DNA of 64,000 nucleotides from Brasenia schreberi. Lineage: Eukaryota > Streptophyta > Magnoliopsida > Nymphaeales > Cabombaceae. The DNA lies in assembly GCA_036023115.1 (NCBI GenBank), contig JAYKKT010000089.1:15866501-15930500 (forward strand), written 5' to 3'. The notes beneath the pieces are model-generated. The model was not told the DNA's origin and did not search any database. It worked only from the letters and a program-made list of their open reading frames with translations. The stretch's first letter is position 1, and every line of letters begins with the position of its first letter. Of the stretch, positions 1 to 11,136 are shown in pieces. The position numbers and the translations under genes are program-made.

Positions 1-779
1 AGACCAGCCACGTGTATCATTTTGCTTTGGAAATTTTACATAATAAAAGTGGAAAACTAACTTTTATGCAAGGAAAGTAGGTGAAGCTCTCCTAGTTGAC
101 TGCTTGGTCTCACTCTCAGGAAAAATTAAGTGGTCCTCACTCTACCTCCTTTGAGTGATAATTATTTGTTTTTCATTTCACCTGATTCAAACTTAGGCAT
201 TTTGGACTTGGGCAACATCATCACGCCTTTGTTATCTTTCCTTGTGAGGATTTTGTAGTTTGCTCACGACATTGTGTTTGAATTTCTGTCTTGAGTTTAT
301 TTTGTATTTATTTTCCTGTTTGCCCTGGTGTGCTTAATATTTCTAAGAAACATCACCTTAATGAGGGCCCCTGTTTTTTCTTTCTTTTCCCTCTAACTGT
401 TAAGATTTTTAGAACTTTTCACTTCCTATAAGGAACTCCAGCTAACAGTCTCTTTGGTGATGTTTGAGATCTGGAACTTTAGTGGAGAACCATGGTTCAT
501 CTCTTTAGGTTTCAACACAGATGTTCTTTATCTGTTGGACTCTAAAACATGCCTGTGGAAACAAATGATTTATTTTGACGTAATCAGTTTTCTTATGTTC
601 CAAGTTATGCTGATTATTTGCTGATGCAGTCCAACAAAATGTTCTTCTGGACCTTGTGTTCACTTTCTACCATGATGCTTGTAATAACGAGTCACAGTTT
701 TGGTAACCATGTTTGGTAGGTAGTTGTTTTCATTCTACTGTTAATATGCTGTTCACTGTTAATTTTTTGTTTGTCGCAG
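1..779 (+). other. Intron (partial) of the NAD+ carrier gene
   Basis: No coding similarity is seen here. The stretch ends in a 3' splice site (TTTGTTTGTCGCAG, ending at 779) that feeds the first visible exon. The N-terminal exons of the carrier, encoding the first transmembrane repeat, must lie upstream of the window. Confidence 0.6.
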
Positions 780-3700
780 GAAGTCTTATAGTTGGGAGTT
801 TAGAACACATATTCAAGAAGGAAGGCATGCGTGGCATGTATCGTGGCCTCTCACCTACCGTTTTAGCACTTCTTCCTAATTGGGCTGTGAGTATTCAGCA
901 AGTCCTTTCACCAATTTCTTTTTCTATCTCAAAGACTACAGAAACTAACTGAGGGGATTCTCTGGTTTCATAGTGTTGCTTTACCAAAATTGAGGATGGG
1001 TTGATGTTCGTGCTCCATCTATTTCTCAGTGTTATGAATAAATCATTCCTTTCATTGTGAATTTTCTTGTCTTATGAATGATTTTCTTGTCAAATCTAAT
1101 TATTGACTCCTAAAGATATAATACATTGCTTAGCAGACATTGTTCTTTTATACTAAACAAGTTACGTTCAAAGGCATTTAAGAATAGGCTCTTCTATGCA
1201 AGTTCATTGAGAATCCTGATTTTCTGAATCTCATGCATGATAGATTATGCAATTTGCTAGCTTGATCAAACCCAAATTCAGGCTGAAGATCTTCTAGAAA
1301 CTCGAGAATTTGATCTTGCTTCTTGATTTAATTGCATTGTCATGGCAATTGATCGAGAAACAATACTATAATATTTTTGCACATTTTCTATAACCTTGTC
1401 TACTATTCATTATCTTATGTTTGAATTTGTCGTGATATTGGCGAGTCACATATTTTTAAGTGAACATGCCTTCGGAGATTTGAAGCCTCACAAGTTTGCT
1501 CAAATTGACTGCATACTATTCACGAGAAAAGAGAGGAGTATTTTGAAACTGTTCAATCCTTCATATTCTTTTAACATTTCCTGATGGCACTTCTTTACAA
1601 TCTCATTCAAGGCTTTGATCTTGCCATTTTCTTCTTTAAGAAGAACAAGTTCCTGTTCAGATGTGGACCTCCAAAGAAGCCTTTGAACTATGTGATTTTT
1701 CATAGTTGGAGTTGAAATCAAATGATTTGAGTGGACGAGTTTCAGTGAGGGAAGATTTACCCTGTTTTTTGTCTCCCGTTACTTACAAAAAGGTATTAGT
1801 TTATTCTGCTAAGGGGGAAATCTCCAAATGATCTCCAACAGAATAAATGGAAGTATATGTACATAAGGAGCAATAAGCGATTGCCTACCTTCTGTATGGA
1901 CTGCTATTGTACTCGGTGTTATCTGACGCGTATCATATCGTATCGTACTTTAATATTAAAATAATATAAAAATTAATTAAAAATTAATAAAAAATAGAAA
2001 AAAATCGAAAAAAATCAGGAAAAATCTGATAATTGCTTTAAATTCATATAATGTAAGTTTAGTACCGATTGAGCATTCAACATTGAACAATTGCATCCAA
2101 ATTTACATATTTTGAATCCAAAAAATAAAATACAGACATAGTTTACACTTTACAGTTTACAATACACTACTGTTACATATAATGTTACATTTTACAAATT
2201 GTAATCAGGATCATCAACTAAATAATCTTCATCTTCTCCTTGTTGCAGATCCTCATCTTCATCAGCCACGCCCACACCTTCTTCTTCAAAATCAAATTCT
2301 TCATCTCCATAATGTTGTTGCGCTCCTTCCAAATTAATCCAGGCAACGTCTTCTTCTGTTAGGAGGGCATTTTCTTCAGTGTCTTCCATAACCCAATCTT
2401 CTAATATATCAAAATTATCCAAACTTATTGGATCAAACTGACTTTCTTCTCTATTTACTTTTTTTAATTGCCTACGACACAAACAAAGATAAACAATTAG
2501 TAAGTAATATTAACAATTGAAAATTGAAGTTAAATAATATCGAATTGAAAATTTGAAAGTAATACAACATTACCTTTCACGAAGGCGCATGTTACAACGA
2601 ATATAAACCAAATCATTAAGCCTTTTGTGTTTCAACCTGTTGCGCTTTTTTGTATGGATGTGTTCAAAAACACTCCAATTTCTTTCACAACCTGTTGCAC
2701 TACAGGTTTGGCTTAAGACTCTAACTGCAAAATCTCTAAGGTTTGGACAATCACTTCCAAACCTGTTCCACCAAACATCTGTAAAAAAAATATAAACATT
2801 AGAGACATAATAATCCACAGTAATGTAAGATGCAACTTAAATATGAAAATAAACAATGTACCTGGATGCATCGTAGAGCGGTTGCGAATTGCAACAGGCA
2901 AACCCATCAAGTGAAGAGCATTATCATATATCTCCATCTCTCGATGTATCGCATCTACTATGCTCTCATCAGGGACTAATCTGTCGATGCATTCAATGAT
3001 TCCTCGATTAACCTCACCGTCCCTTTTGAAGGTTGCTGAGTACCTCAATGATGGGTTTAGATAGTAGGCTGCTGCATGAATAGGCTGATGCAATTGTTTA
3101 TTCCATCTACTATCAATTATTTTTCACACGGGCACATAATCTCTTTTTTTTCCATTAAAGTTATTTCTGATCGCTTCTTTTGCCCTGTCCATGGCTTCAT
3201 AAAGGTAGCCCATAGATGGTTTCTCCTCGCTGTCAACCAATCTCAAAACTTTCACTAAAGGACAAGTAATTTTCAATAATGTGATACATGCATTCCAAAA
3301 TGAACTTTTAAAAACCGTTTCTGCAATCTCATTTAACTTTCTGTTCCTTCTGTTTTGTGGCAACTCTGCAAATTATTGTCACTCATCTGAGGAGAACATT
3401 CTCTTTAAAGCTTGCTTCTGTCTCACAATACTCTGTACAGATAAGAAGTTTGTTGTGAACCGAGTTGCAGCTGTGTGAAGAAGCTCTGCACCTTCTGTGT
3501 ATCTCTTCATCATACATAAAACAAATGCATGGTTGTAAAGAAATTTTGTAATATCTTGGCAACACTCAGTTGCTGCCTTTATTTCATCCATCTCACCAAT
3601 GTCCTCGAGGATGAGATCTAAACAATGAGCTGCACATGGTGTCTAGTAGAAAGTCCCATAAATATCAGCTAACTCCTTTCCAGCTGCTTTGTAGTTAGCT

Positions 3701-6700
3701 GCATTATCTGTAATCAATTGGACTACATTTTCTAGCCCAACCTCTTGTATAACCTTATCAAATTCCTCTCGTAGGATCTCTGCAGTGTGCCTCTCCTCTG
3801 ACATATCTAGAGATCTCAAAAACATGAGTCCTTTAGGACAATATACAAGAAAGTTTAGCAATGTCCTTCCTTGCCTATCGGTCCATCCATCTGCCATGAT
3901 AGTGCATCCTGTTTCCTTCCACGATTGTCTCAAAGTTGAACAGTATTGCTGCACTTCAATCACGGTCTGATCTAATATCTTCCCTCTCAACTTCTGATAA
4001 GAGGGCATCCTGTATCCTGGACCAATGTTAGCAATTGCATCTGCCATTGCTTGAAAATGAAAACTGTTTGCTGCATTAAATGGAATGCATGCATCATAAA
4101 ACCATCTGCCCACTGCAAGGTCTGCTTGATCGTGCAGTTGTTCTGAAGCCATAACAGCACGAATTCCTGGTTGAGCACCAGGTGTAGTGGAAGGAGGAAA
4201 GAACGAATGTATGCTAGAAGAAGAAGCTCTTCCTCTACTCCTTCCTGAACTTCCTCTTCTGCCACCTCTAAAGTCTTCAGCTGCAACCCTCTTTCCTCTG
4301 CTAGGTACTCGCGAACTGCTACTACCAATATCTGTTCTAGCATCTGAAGGCAAACTATCAGTGAATCCAACTCCAATGGCAGTAGCATCATCAGCTTCTT
4401 CACACATCTGAAAATCATCCTTTTGTTGTCTCCTTTCCTGTATGCTCTCAATCATCTGCAAGCATTGCCATTTAATACCTTCTGGCACACTTCTAACTCT
4501 GCCTGTGCATGGAGCAACTTCTTTCCTGGTTCCTGCTAGGTGGTGTTTCAACCTTGAAATTCCACCACTAACCACCTTTTCACAAAATAAACATCTGATT
4601 TTTAACCTTGAACTCTCAACTGGTATACCCCATTGCCATGCTGGATCATCAGACTTTGAATGAGAGTCTCTACCACCCCTTCCTGCCATCTCAATGGAGT
4701 ACTTTAATTCAAACAAAAACCTGAAAATAAAAGTACTTCGTAAATCCCCCAATCTTCAAATAACACTCAAATCGAGTGTCTCCCACTTCATGAATGCAAT
4801 AAAAATCGTATTACACACTTAATAACTTCATATTTTGTCATTCAAAAAAAAAAAATTGAAATAACACAAAAAATAATAAATATAAAGGAAAAAAGGGAAA
4901 AAACATTAAAAATATACCTAAATCCGAGTTTGGAGGCTTGGACGGACACCGTAGGGCACGATTTTAGAGCTTTGAATACCAATGAGGCGAAAACCGACTC
5001 TTAGGAAGCTTGAAGAACCCAAAAGGAGAGAGGAAACCCGCGAAAAATCGCAGGTTTCTCTCGGGGCGTATCGTGCGATACGGGCTGTATCACACGATAC
5101 GGTGCGATACGCCCGCACCTGCGATACGGGGCCCCGTATCGTATGTACGATACGGTGCAATACGAACAACACTGTTGTACTTGTCAATCAATCCCTATTT
5201 TAAGAGGGAGCGATCTATAGCATAAGGGTGGTGACTAGTTGTGCGTTTCAGAATGGTCTATCAAGTAGCGACTGTATCATAGAGGTATCACACATATCAT
5301 AAGAAACAGGGGCATATTGTGCCCTAGTGTCCTATATTATGGCTGCTTTTGGGGATCTTTTTTGTTTCCAAGAAGCTCTAATATGCATCACGTTTGCTGC
5401 TATAAGAAGATCCTTTTCAGTCTTTTTGGTGAAGACTTCAAAGATTTCAAGATGATGAAGCCAAATACTTTGATGTGTCACACTGTAGTTCTCAATAGTT
5501 ATGGATCGGCAGATCATTGTGAAACTCACTTCCTTAGTCATGAGAATGATATAGAATTATAGAGTCTTCTCAGGAGCACAAAATGCATTCAAATTATGAA
5601 ATGCTGATTTAAAAGTTAGGAGGGTTGTCTAGCTTTCATACCACAAATGACAACCTAAATGAGAATCAAAAGAGCATATAAGGAATAAATCCGAACTTCA
5701 CATCAATTATTGACATCCAATGCATGTGCAGACATATGAGAGGAGGAGGCTGCATGCTAATCATCGGACAGTCCTAACTGGCTGTTAGGGGCTCCTAATG
5801 GCAGGTTTGAAGGTTAGAAATATTATACAAAGGGTACAACTAATGCAAAAATATGAACAACCGAAAATTGTATGCATTCTTAGCTGGAAACTGAAACTGT
5901 TAAAGCCTTTACCAATTTTCTTTTAAATTCATCTCGATAATTCTGAGATTCGATAGGTACATATCCATACAACTTCAATGGTATTTTTGTCTGACTGCTC
6001 GAGGATATTTTAGGGGAAATGTCCAATTTTAAGTAGAAACTTTTGCTCTTAACTTTCCCATGCGTTGTCAGGACATGAGACTGTGGATAAATAGTGCTTC
6101 TCATCTTATTTTGCAGGTTTATTTTACCGTGTATGACCAACTGAAAAGCTGGCTTTCACATGGTTAGTTTCACAATCCTTTCGATATTAAGCTTTATGGC
6201 ACGCTAACATACGTTGGATGTTATCCTTTGCTAGGGTTTCTTATGTGAGGCTATGTTCACAGGCTGTTTCAGTTCTTTAACTTTAACTAATTATTTGTAT
6301 TGCTGTTTGGCTGCCTCTCATGTTCCTTTGCATGACGTATTTGCATAGATAAAAGTCATCAACTCTCAGTAGGTGCCAACATGATTGCTGCTTCTGGAGC
6401 AGGAGCGGCAACAACCATTGCTACGAATCCTCTTTGGGTTGTCAAAACCAGATTTCAGGTAGGCATATAGCCTGGGAATGTCTGTGTAGTAATTTATTTA
6501 TCTTTCAATGCTAGTAATCTCAGCACGCCATTCTGCATAATGAAACTATTCGTTGAAGCTTCATCTGTTGACCATTCTATGTGTGCTCTATTATATACAA
6601 GACAAATTTCGTATTACCATTCGAATTATTCAATCAATTTGCTGGTCCGGAATCACGACATCGTAGATGTCAAAGATGATGAATTGATAGTAAGTTAAAT

Positions 6701-9700
6701 TTACTATTTCTTTTTCTTTCGTCATGTTTGCTAGTGCTGCTTATAATGAAGTGACCGAGAAATAAAAAGAGAATAAACTCAATTAGGACTAATTCTTTCA
6801 ATTGGGATTTTTTTATCATCCTATCTCACAAAAACTGAAACTTAGGCAAGTTCTTTTATAAACATATGTATAAAAAAGAACGTATCTATTTAGTTTTGCT
6901 ACATTACCATGTAATCAGCACATGCTGTCATCTGCAGATATATAACATGTCTATTTCTTGCTTGAACATTCCAATTGGCGGTTGATGTATCTACAACAAC
7001 AACAACAACAACTAAGCCTTTTCCCATACTAGACGGGGTCGGCTACATGGATTCTTTGTTTCCACGTATCCCTATCATGTGCCATGTTAGCAGTTAACTC
7101 ATAATAAGCTAGATCATTCTTTATTGTTTCTTTCCAACACTTTTGTGGTCGTCCTCTAGCTCTTTTAATACTTTCCAAATTTAGTTTTTCATACCTTCTT
7201 ACAGGTTCTTCTTTCGATCTTCTTTCTATATGTCCAAACCATCTTAAACGATATTCTCTCATTTTATCCTCTATTGGTGCCACTCCTAATTTGTTTCTAA
7301 TAATCTCATTATGTATACGGTCTTTTCTTGTATGACCACTCATCCATCTTAACATCTTCATTTCTGTCACAGACATCTTTTATACATGTTGATGATTAAT
7401 TGCCCAACACTCAGAACCATAAAACATAGCAGGCCTAATTGTTGCTCTATAATATTTACCTTTTAACTTTAATGGTATCTTCTTATCACAAAGAATACCT
7501 GATGCTCCTCTCCATTTTAACCAACCAGCATTAATTCTATGCGTAATATCTCCATCAATTCTTCCATCACTCTGAAAAATTGACCCTAGGTATTTAAAAC
7601 TTTCCTTTTGGGGGATGCAATATGTGCCAATTTTAATTTCTATGTCCTCTGAGGTAACCAAATAATCAAACTTACATTTCATATATTATGTTTTTGTTCT
7701 ACTAAGTCGGAGGCCTTTGCTTTCTAATGTTTCTCTCCATAGTTCCAATTTTCTATTAACTTTTCCTTAGACTCCTCCACTAATACAATGTCATTTGCAA
7801 ATAACATACACCAAGGTACTTCATCTTGAATATGTTTTGTTAACTCATCAATCACCATTATAAATAAGTATGGACTTAAAGTTGATTCTTGATGTAACCC
7901 AATTTTAACTTCAAAGAAGTTTGTCATTCCTTCATGAGTCTTCACACATGTTTTGCACCATCATACATGTCTCTTATAAGGTTAATGTATGTCAATGGGA
8001 TACCCCTTTTTTCCAAAGTTCTCCAAAGAACCTCCCTCGGTACCCTATCATAAGTTTTTTCTAGATCAATAAATATCATGTGAAGTTCTTTCTTTTTTGC
8101 TCTAAAATGTTTCATCAGACGTCTCAAAAGGTGAATCACTTCAACAGTAGATCTGCCTGGTATAAATCCAAATTGGTTCTCTGTTGGACTTGATACTTAT
8201 CTTAACCTACGTTTGATAATTCTTTCCCACAATTTCATAGTATGGCTCATTAACTTGATACCTCGATAATTCGCACAATTTTGAATGTCTCCCTTGTTCT
8301 TATATATGGGTTTAAGTGTACTTGCTCTCCATTCCTCAGGCATCTTTTGGTTTTTCCATATTTCATTAAATAGTCTTGTGAGCCAAGTGATTCCTATTTC
8401 TCCTAGCATTTTCCAAACTTCTATAGGAATATTGTCTAGTCCTATCGATTTACCACCCTTCATATGTTTAAGAACCGCTTTGACTTCATTCTTTTGAATA
8501 CGTCGGTAGAAATTGTGGTTTATATACTTTTCTGATTTGGCTAACTCTCCTAAGCTAATACTAACATCTTTATTTTCATTAAAAAGCTTATAAAAATAGT
8601 TTTTCCATCTATTTCTTATATCATCATTTGCCACTAGATTTTTTTCATCATCGATGCATGTAACATAATTAAGATCTTTAGTTTTCTTATCTCTAGCCCT
8701 AACTATCCTAAAAATATCACTTTTACCCTCTTTTGAGTTTGTTTTTTTATAAATCCTCTCAAATTTTAGTTTTACTTCACTCACAGCCTTTTTCGCTTCC
8801 TTCTTTGCTTTCTTATAAGCCTCTAAAGTTTCACTAATTTTCTTAGTATAATGTAATTTGTAACGTGCCCTCTTTGCCTTATTTTATTTTGCACTACTTC
8901 ACTCCACCACCAAGCTTCTTTTTGTGCCGGTACACCTCCGTTAGATACACCTAACACATCTTTCGCCAATTTCCTAATATGTATAGCCATATTGTTCCAT
9001 ATATCACAGGGTGTGCCAACATGATTCCAAACATCTCCTTGAAGGACTTTTTGTTTAAATATATCTTCTTTCTCGCTTTTGAGGTTCTACCATTTAGTCC
9101 GAATATCTCGATGCACTCTTTTCTTATTTATCCATTTTTTTATTTGTAAATCCATAACTAAAGTCGATGTTGGGTGGTTAAGCTTTCTCCTGGAATTACC
9201 TTGTAATCTTTATAAGATGATCTTTTTTTTTTTCTACAAATAAAGTAATCAATTTGTGTTTGTGATAAGCCACTCTTATAAGTAATTAAATGTTTATCTC
9301 ATTTTTTGAAGATTGTATTGACTATAAAGAGATCAAATGCCATAGCAAAATTTTAAATCTCCTTACCTTCCTCATTTATATCCCAAAAACCAAAGTTTTC
9401 ATGAATCCCTTGATATCCTAATGCCTCTTTACCGACATGTCCATTTAAGTCTCCTCCTAAACAAATAATCTTTCCTTTTGGAATCTTTTGAATCACTTTA
9501 TCTAACTCTTCCCAAAAAGCTGTCTTTATACTATCTTCTAACCCTACTTGGGGTGCGTAAGCACAAACTATATTCAAAACCTCTGCTCCTAACACTAATT
9601 TCAATGTCATGAATTTATGTTTTGCTCATCATGCATTTATGTTTTGTAAGGATAGTAGGTTTTTGAAAAAAGTGGACTTCTAGTCTGTATTGCGCCTTTC

Positions 9701-11136
9701 CTTTTTCTCTTCCAGTTTTGAATGGTGTATAGATCCTACATGTATGATTCATCCAATGACCTCATTGGAAAGTGGTATCAACCAATGGTAAAAATATTTT
9801 ACTTCCTTGAACAACGCCTGCCTACTACATCGACTGCTGTGAACATTTGCTTGAATTTGTGAAAGGTTGTTTTATAAGCTTTAACCCTACTACATTCAGT
9901 GCTGTGAATTTGTTTCATGGAAAAGTTGAATGCTGTGGACTAATTCTCGATGAGTGCCAGGCACTGAGGAAACAAGTTCTATGTAGAACCGGAGTAAAAT
10001 GAGGGGGCTGGCGTAAAGAAGAAATATACTTCTATTTCTTTAAAAACTAAAGTACCTTGCCTTCAAATAAATGGTGGTTTGTTATGGCTGTGTATGATTT
10101 CCATATATCCTGGTCATCGAAGGTGAAAATGAGTCTCTTGGATTGTGCCCTTCAACATGTTGCTCCAATTTATATGTTGACTTCTAGGCCACATCATCCA
10201 ACATTTCGAAAGCTAATAAGAACTGCATCTATTGTAGACCCAAGGGTTGAGAGCTGGAGTTGTACCTTATGGAAGTACCTTATCAGCCTTAAGGAGAATC
10301 GCTTGTGAGGAGGGCGTACGAGGGCTATACAGGTAGCACCTTGACTATAGTTGCAAGTATTATTTTCTTTTGTTAAATAAGATAACTTATTAAAAAGCAG
10401 CAAGGTGGTTCACCAAGCTGGAAGTGTTATCACTTGATCTACAAGTCACGTTAGTGAGAAATTTCTTATTTCCCCTTTCTTTGGCGGATAGTGGCCTTGT
10501 ACCTGCATTGGCTGGAATCAGCCATGTTGCCATCCAGTTTCCAGCATATGAGAAAATCAAACTTTATTTGGCAAACCGAGGTATTGTGCTGGTTGTCTTT
10601 CACATTATATTTAGATGCCAAAAAACTTGTTGCTGATAGGATAATTGGCCTCAGATAACACCACTACAGATGCTCTCTCTGCAACTGATGTCGCTGTTGC
10701 CTCCTCGGTTTCTAAAATAGCTGCGTCTACTTTGACATACCCACATGAGGTACTCACAAGATTCATGAAGTGTTTGTTCTCCGACTTGATATACCTCTTA
10801 GCATCTCTCTCTCTCTCACGCACACACTTTCTCTCTCTCACGCACACGCACACACACCTACACACATTCATAACAACTTTGTTGTCTATGCAGGTTGTGC
10901 GCTCTAGGCTTCAGGAACAAGGTCAAGCAAGCCATTGTGAAAAGCGGTACGTTGGTGTTATTGACTGTATTAAGAAAGTCTTTCAGAAAGAAGGAATTGC
11001 CGGATTTTACCGTGGTTGTGCTACCAATCTGTTCAGGACAACCCCCGCAGCTGTAATTACTTTCACAAGTTTTGAGATGATTCATAGGTTTTTAATAACC
11101 CTATTTCCTCAAGAACCACAGCCTCAGACTTTCTAA
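780..11136 (+). CDS. NDT1: NAD+ transporter of the mitochondrial carrier family, NDT1-type (3' seven exons)
   Basis: Membrane carrier that imports NAD+ into organelles; Arabidopsis NDT1 was first placed in the chloroplast envelope and later reported in mitochondria. Exons read 780-886, 6117-6162, 6349-6458, 10238-10332, 10492-10580, 10655-10749 and 10894-11136 (TAA). All introns are GT-AG and the phases join without a break into 260 complete codons plus stop. Family signatures are visible: the second carrier motif [11 protein letters not shown], with Trp where most carriers have an acidic residue (typical of the NAD/folate/pyrimidine-nucleotide branch), and the third motif YPHEVVRSRLQ. The strings [17 protein letters not shown] and [20 protein letters not shown] are very close to what is known of plant NDT1/NDT2. 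The N-terminal 50-100 residues, including the first motif, are outside the window. Introns 887-6116 and 6459-10237 are enlarged by a hAT element and an RTE LINE, both antisense. No coding lesion is seen, so the gene is probably functional. NDT2 remains possible. Confidence 0.93.
2192..4689 (-). pseudogene. hAT transposase (BED zinc finger, DUF659, dimerisation domain), degraded
   Basis: Three exons on the minus strand: 4689 to 2862, 2778 to about 2572, and 2471 to 2192 (TAA). The start is the ATG at 4689 (MAGRGGRDS). A BED-type zinc finger follows, with ligands visible as C33, C36, H50 and C61. Then comes a DUF659/RNase-H-like region with the acidic motifs MADGWTD and ITDNAANY. The C-terminal hAT dimerisation region reads [17 protein letters not shown] in exon 2, and exon 3 encodes a strongly acidic tail ending PDYNL. 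Four in-frame stops interrupt exon 1: TAG at 3643-3645, TGA at 3379-3381, TAA at 3373-3375 and TGA at 3124-3126. The frame continues across each, so decay is by point mutation. Three of the stops stand where related transposases have Trp. Confidence 0.9.
5064..5166. repeat. Subterminal GATACG/CGTATC array of the hAT element
   Basis: At least eight copies of the core CGATACGG or its reverse complement (CGTATCG, GTGCGATAC and variants) are packed into about 100 bp next to the right terminus. Several form local palindromes, such as CGGGGCCCCG. The left terminus has only two or three copies (about 1930-1952). In hAT elements such subterminal motifs are transposase binding sites; that role is inferred here. 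The block is CpG-rich, against AT-rich surroundings. Confidence 0.75.
6992..9612 (-). mobile_element. RTE-type LINE, 5'-truncated, in a carrier-gene intron
   Basis: Read on the minus strand the element ends with GGGAAAAGGCTTAG followed by (TTG)n, the characteristic microsatellite tail of plant RTE retrotransposons (plus strand 6992-7026). Its 5' side stops inside the endonuclease domain near 9612, so the copy is 5'-truncated, as expected of target-primed reverse transcription. It lies antisense within the intron 6459-10237 of the NAD+ carrier gene. I could not find a convincing target-site duplication. At the 5' junction there is a short tandem motif (ATTTATGTTTTG, twice within 9614-9656). 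Confidence 0.88.
7029..9610 (-). pseudogene. LINE polyprotein: AP endonuclease end, reverse transcriptase, C-terminal domain
   Basis: The fragments, in order, are: endonuclease C-terminal half (9610-9353; [11 protein letters not shown] and [12 protein letters not shown]); linker and reverse transcriptase N-terminus (8784-8197; [12 protein letters not shown] and [20 protein letters not shown]); palm segment [15 protein letters not shown] (8139-7942); catalytic loop (7945-7724); thumb (7682-7380; [16 protein letters not shown]); and C-terminal region (7376-7029; [16 protein letters not shown]). Several stops and frameshifts separate them. The catalytic FADD box reads LFANDIVLV, so the first catalytic Asp is Asn. 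The coding copy is dead. Confidence 0.88.

Larger units (their letters stand above)
1914..5174 (-). mobile_element. Complete hAT-superfamily DNA transposon (non-functional)
   Basis: The ends are defined by short inverted termini. The left end begins CGGTGTTATC; the right end, read on the minus strand, begins CAGTGTTGTT. A 7 bp direct repeat TTGTACT abuts both ends exactly (1907-1913 and 5175-5181), close to the 8 bp target duplication usual for hAT elements. The 3.26 kb element carries one transposase gene on the minus strand and a GC-rich subterminal repeat block at its transposase-5' end. It sits in an intron of the NAD+ carrier gene, antisense to it. The transposase is broken, so movement would need enzyme supplied in trans. 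Confidence 0.9.
887..6116 (+). other. Large intron of the carrier gene, outside its hAT insert
   Basis: The donor GTGAGT follows codon GCT at 886 and the acceptor TTTTGCAG ends at 6116. Apart from the hAT element (1914-5174), the flanks 887-1906 and 5182-6116 show no recognisable coding sequence or repeat. Short open frames there resemble no family I know. Confidence 0.7.
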
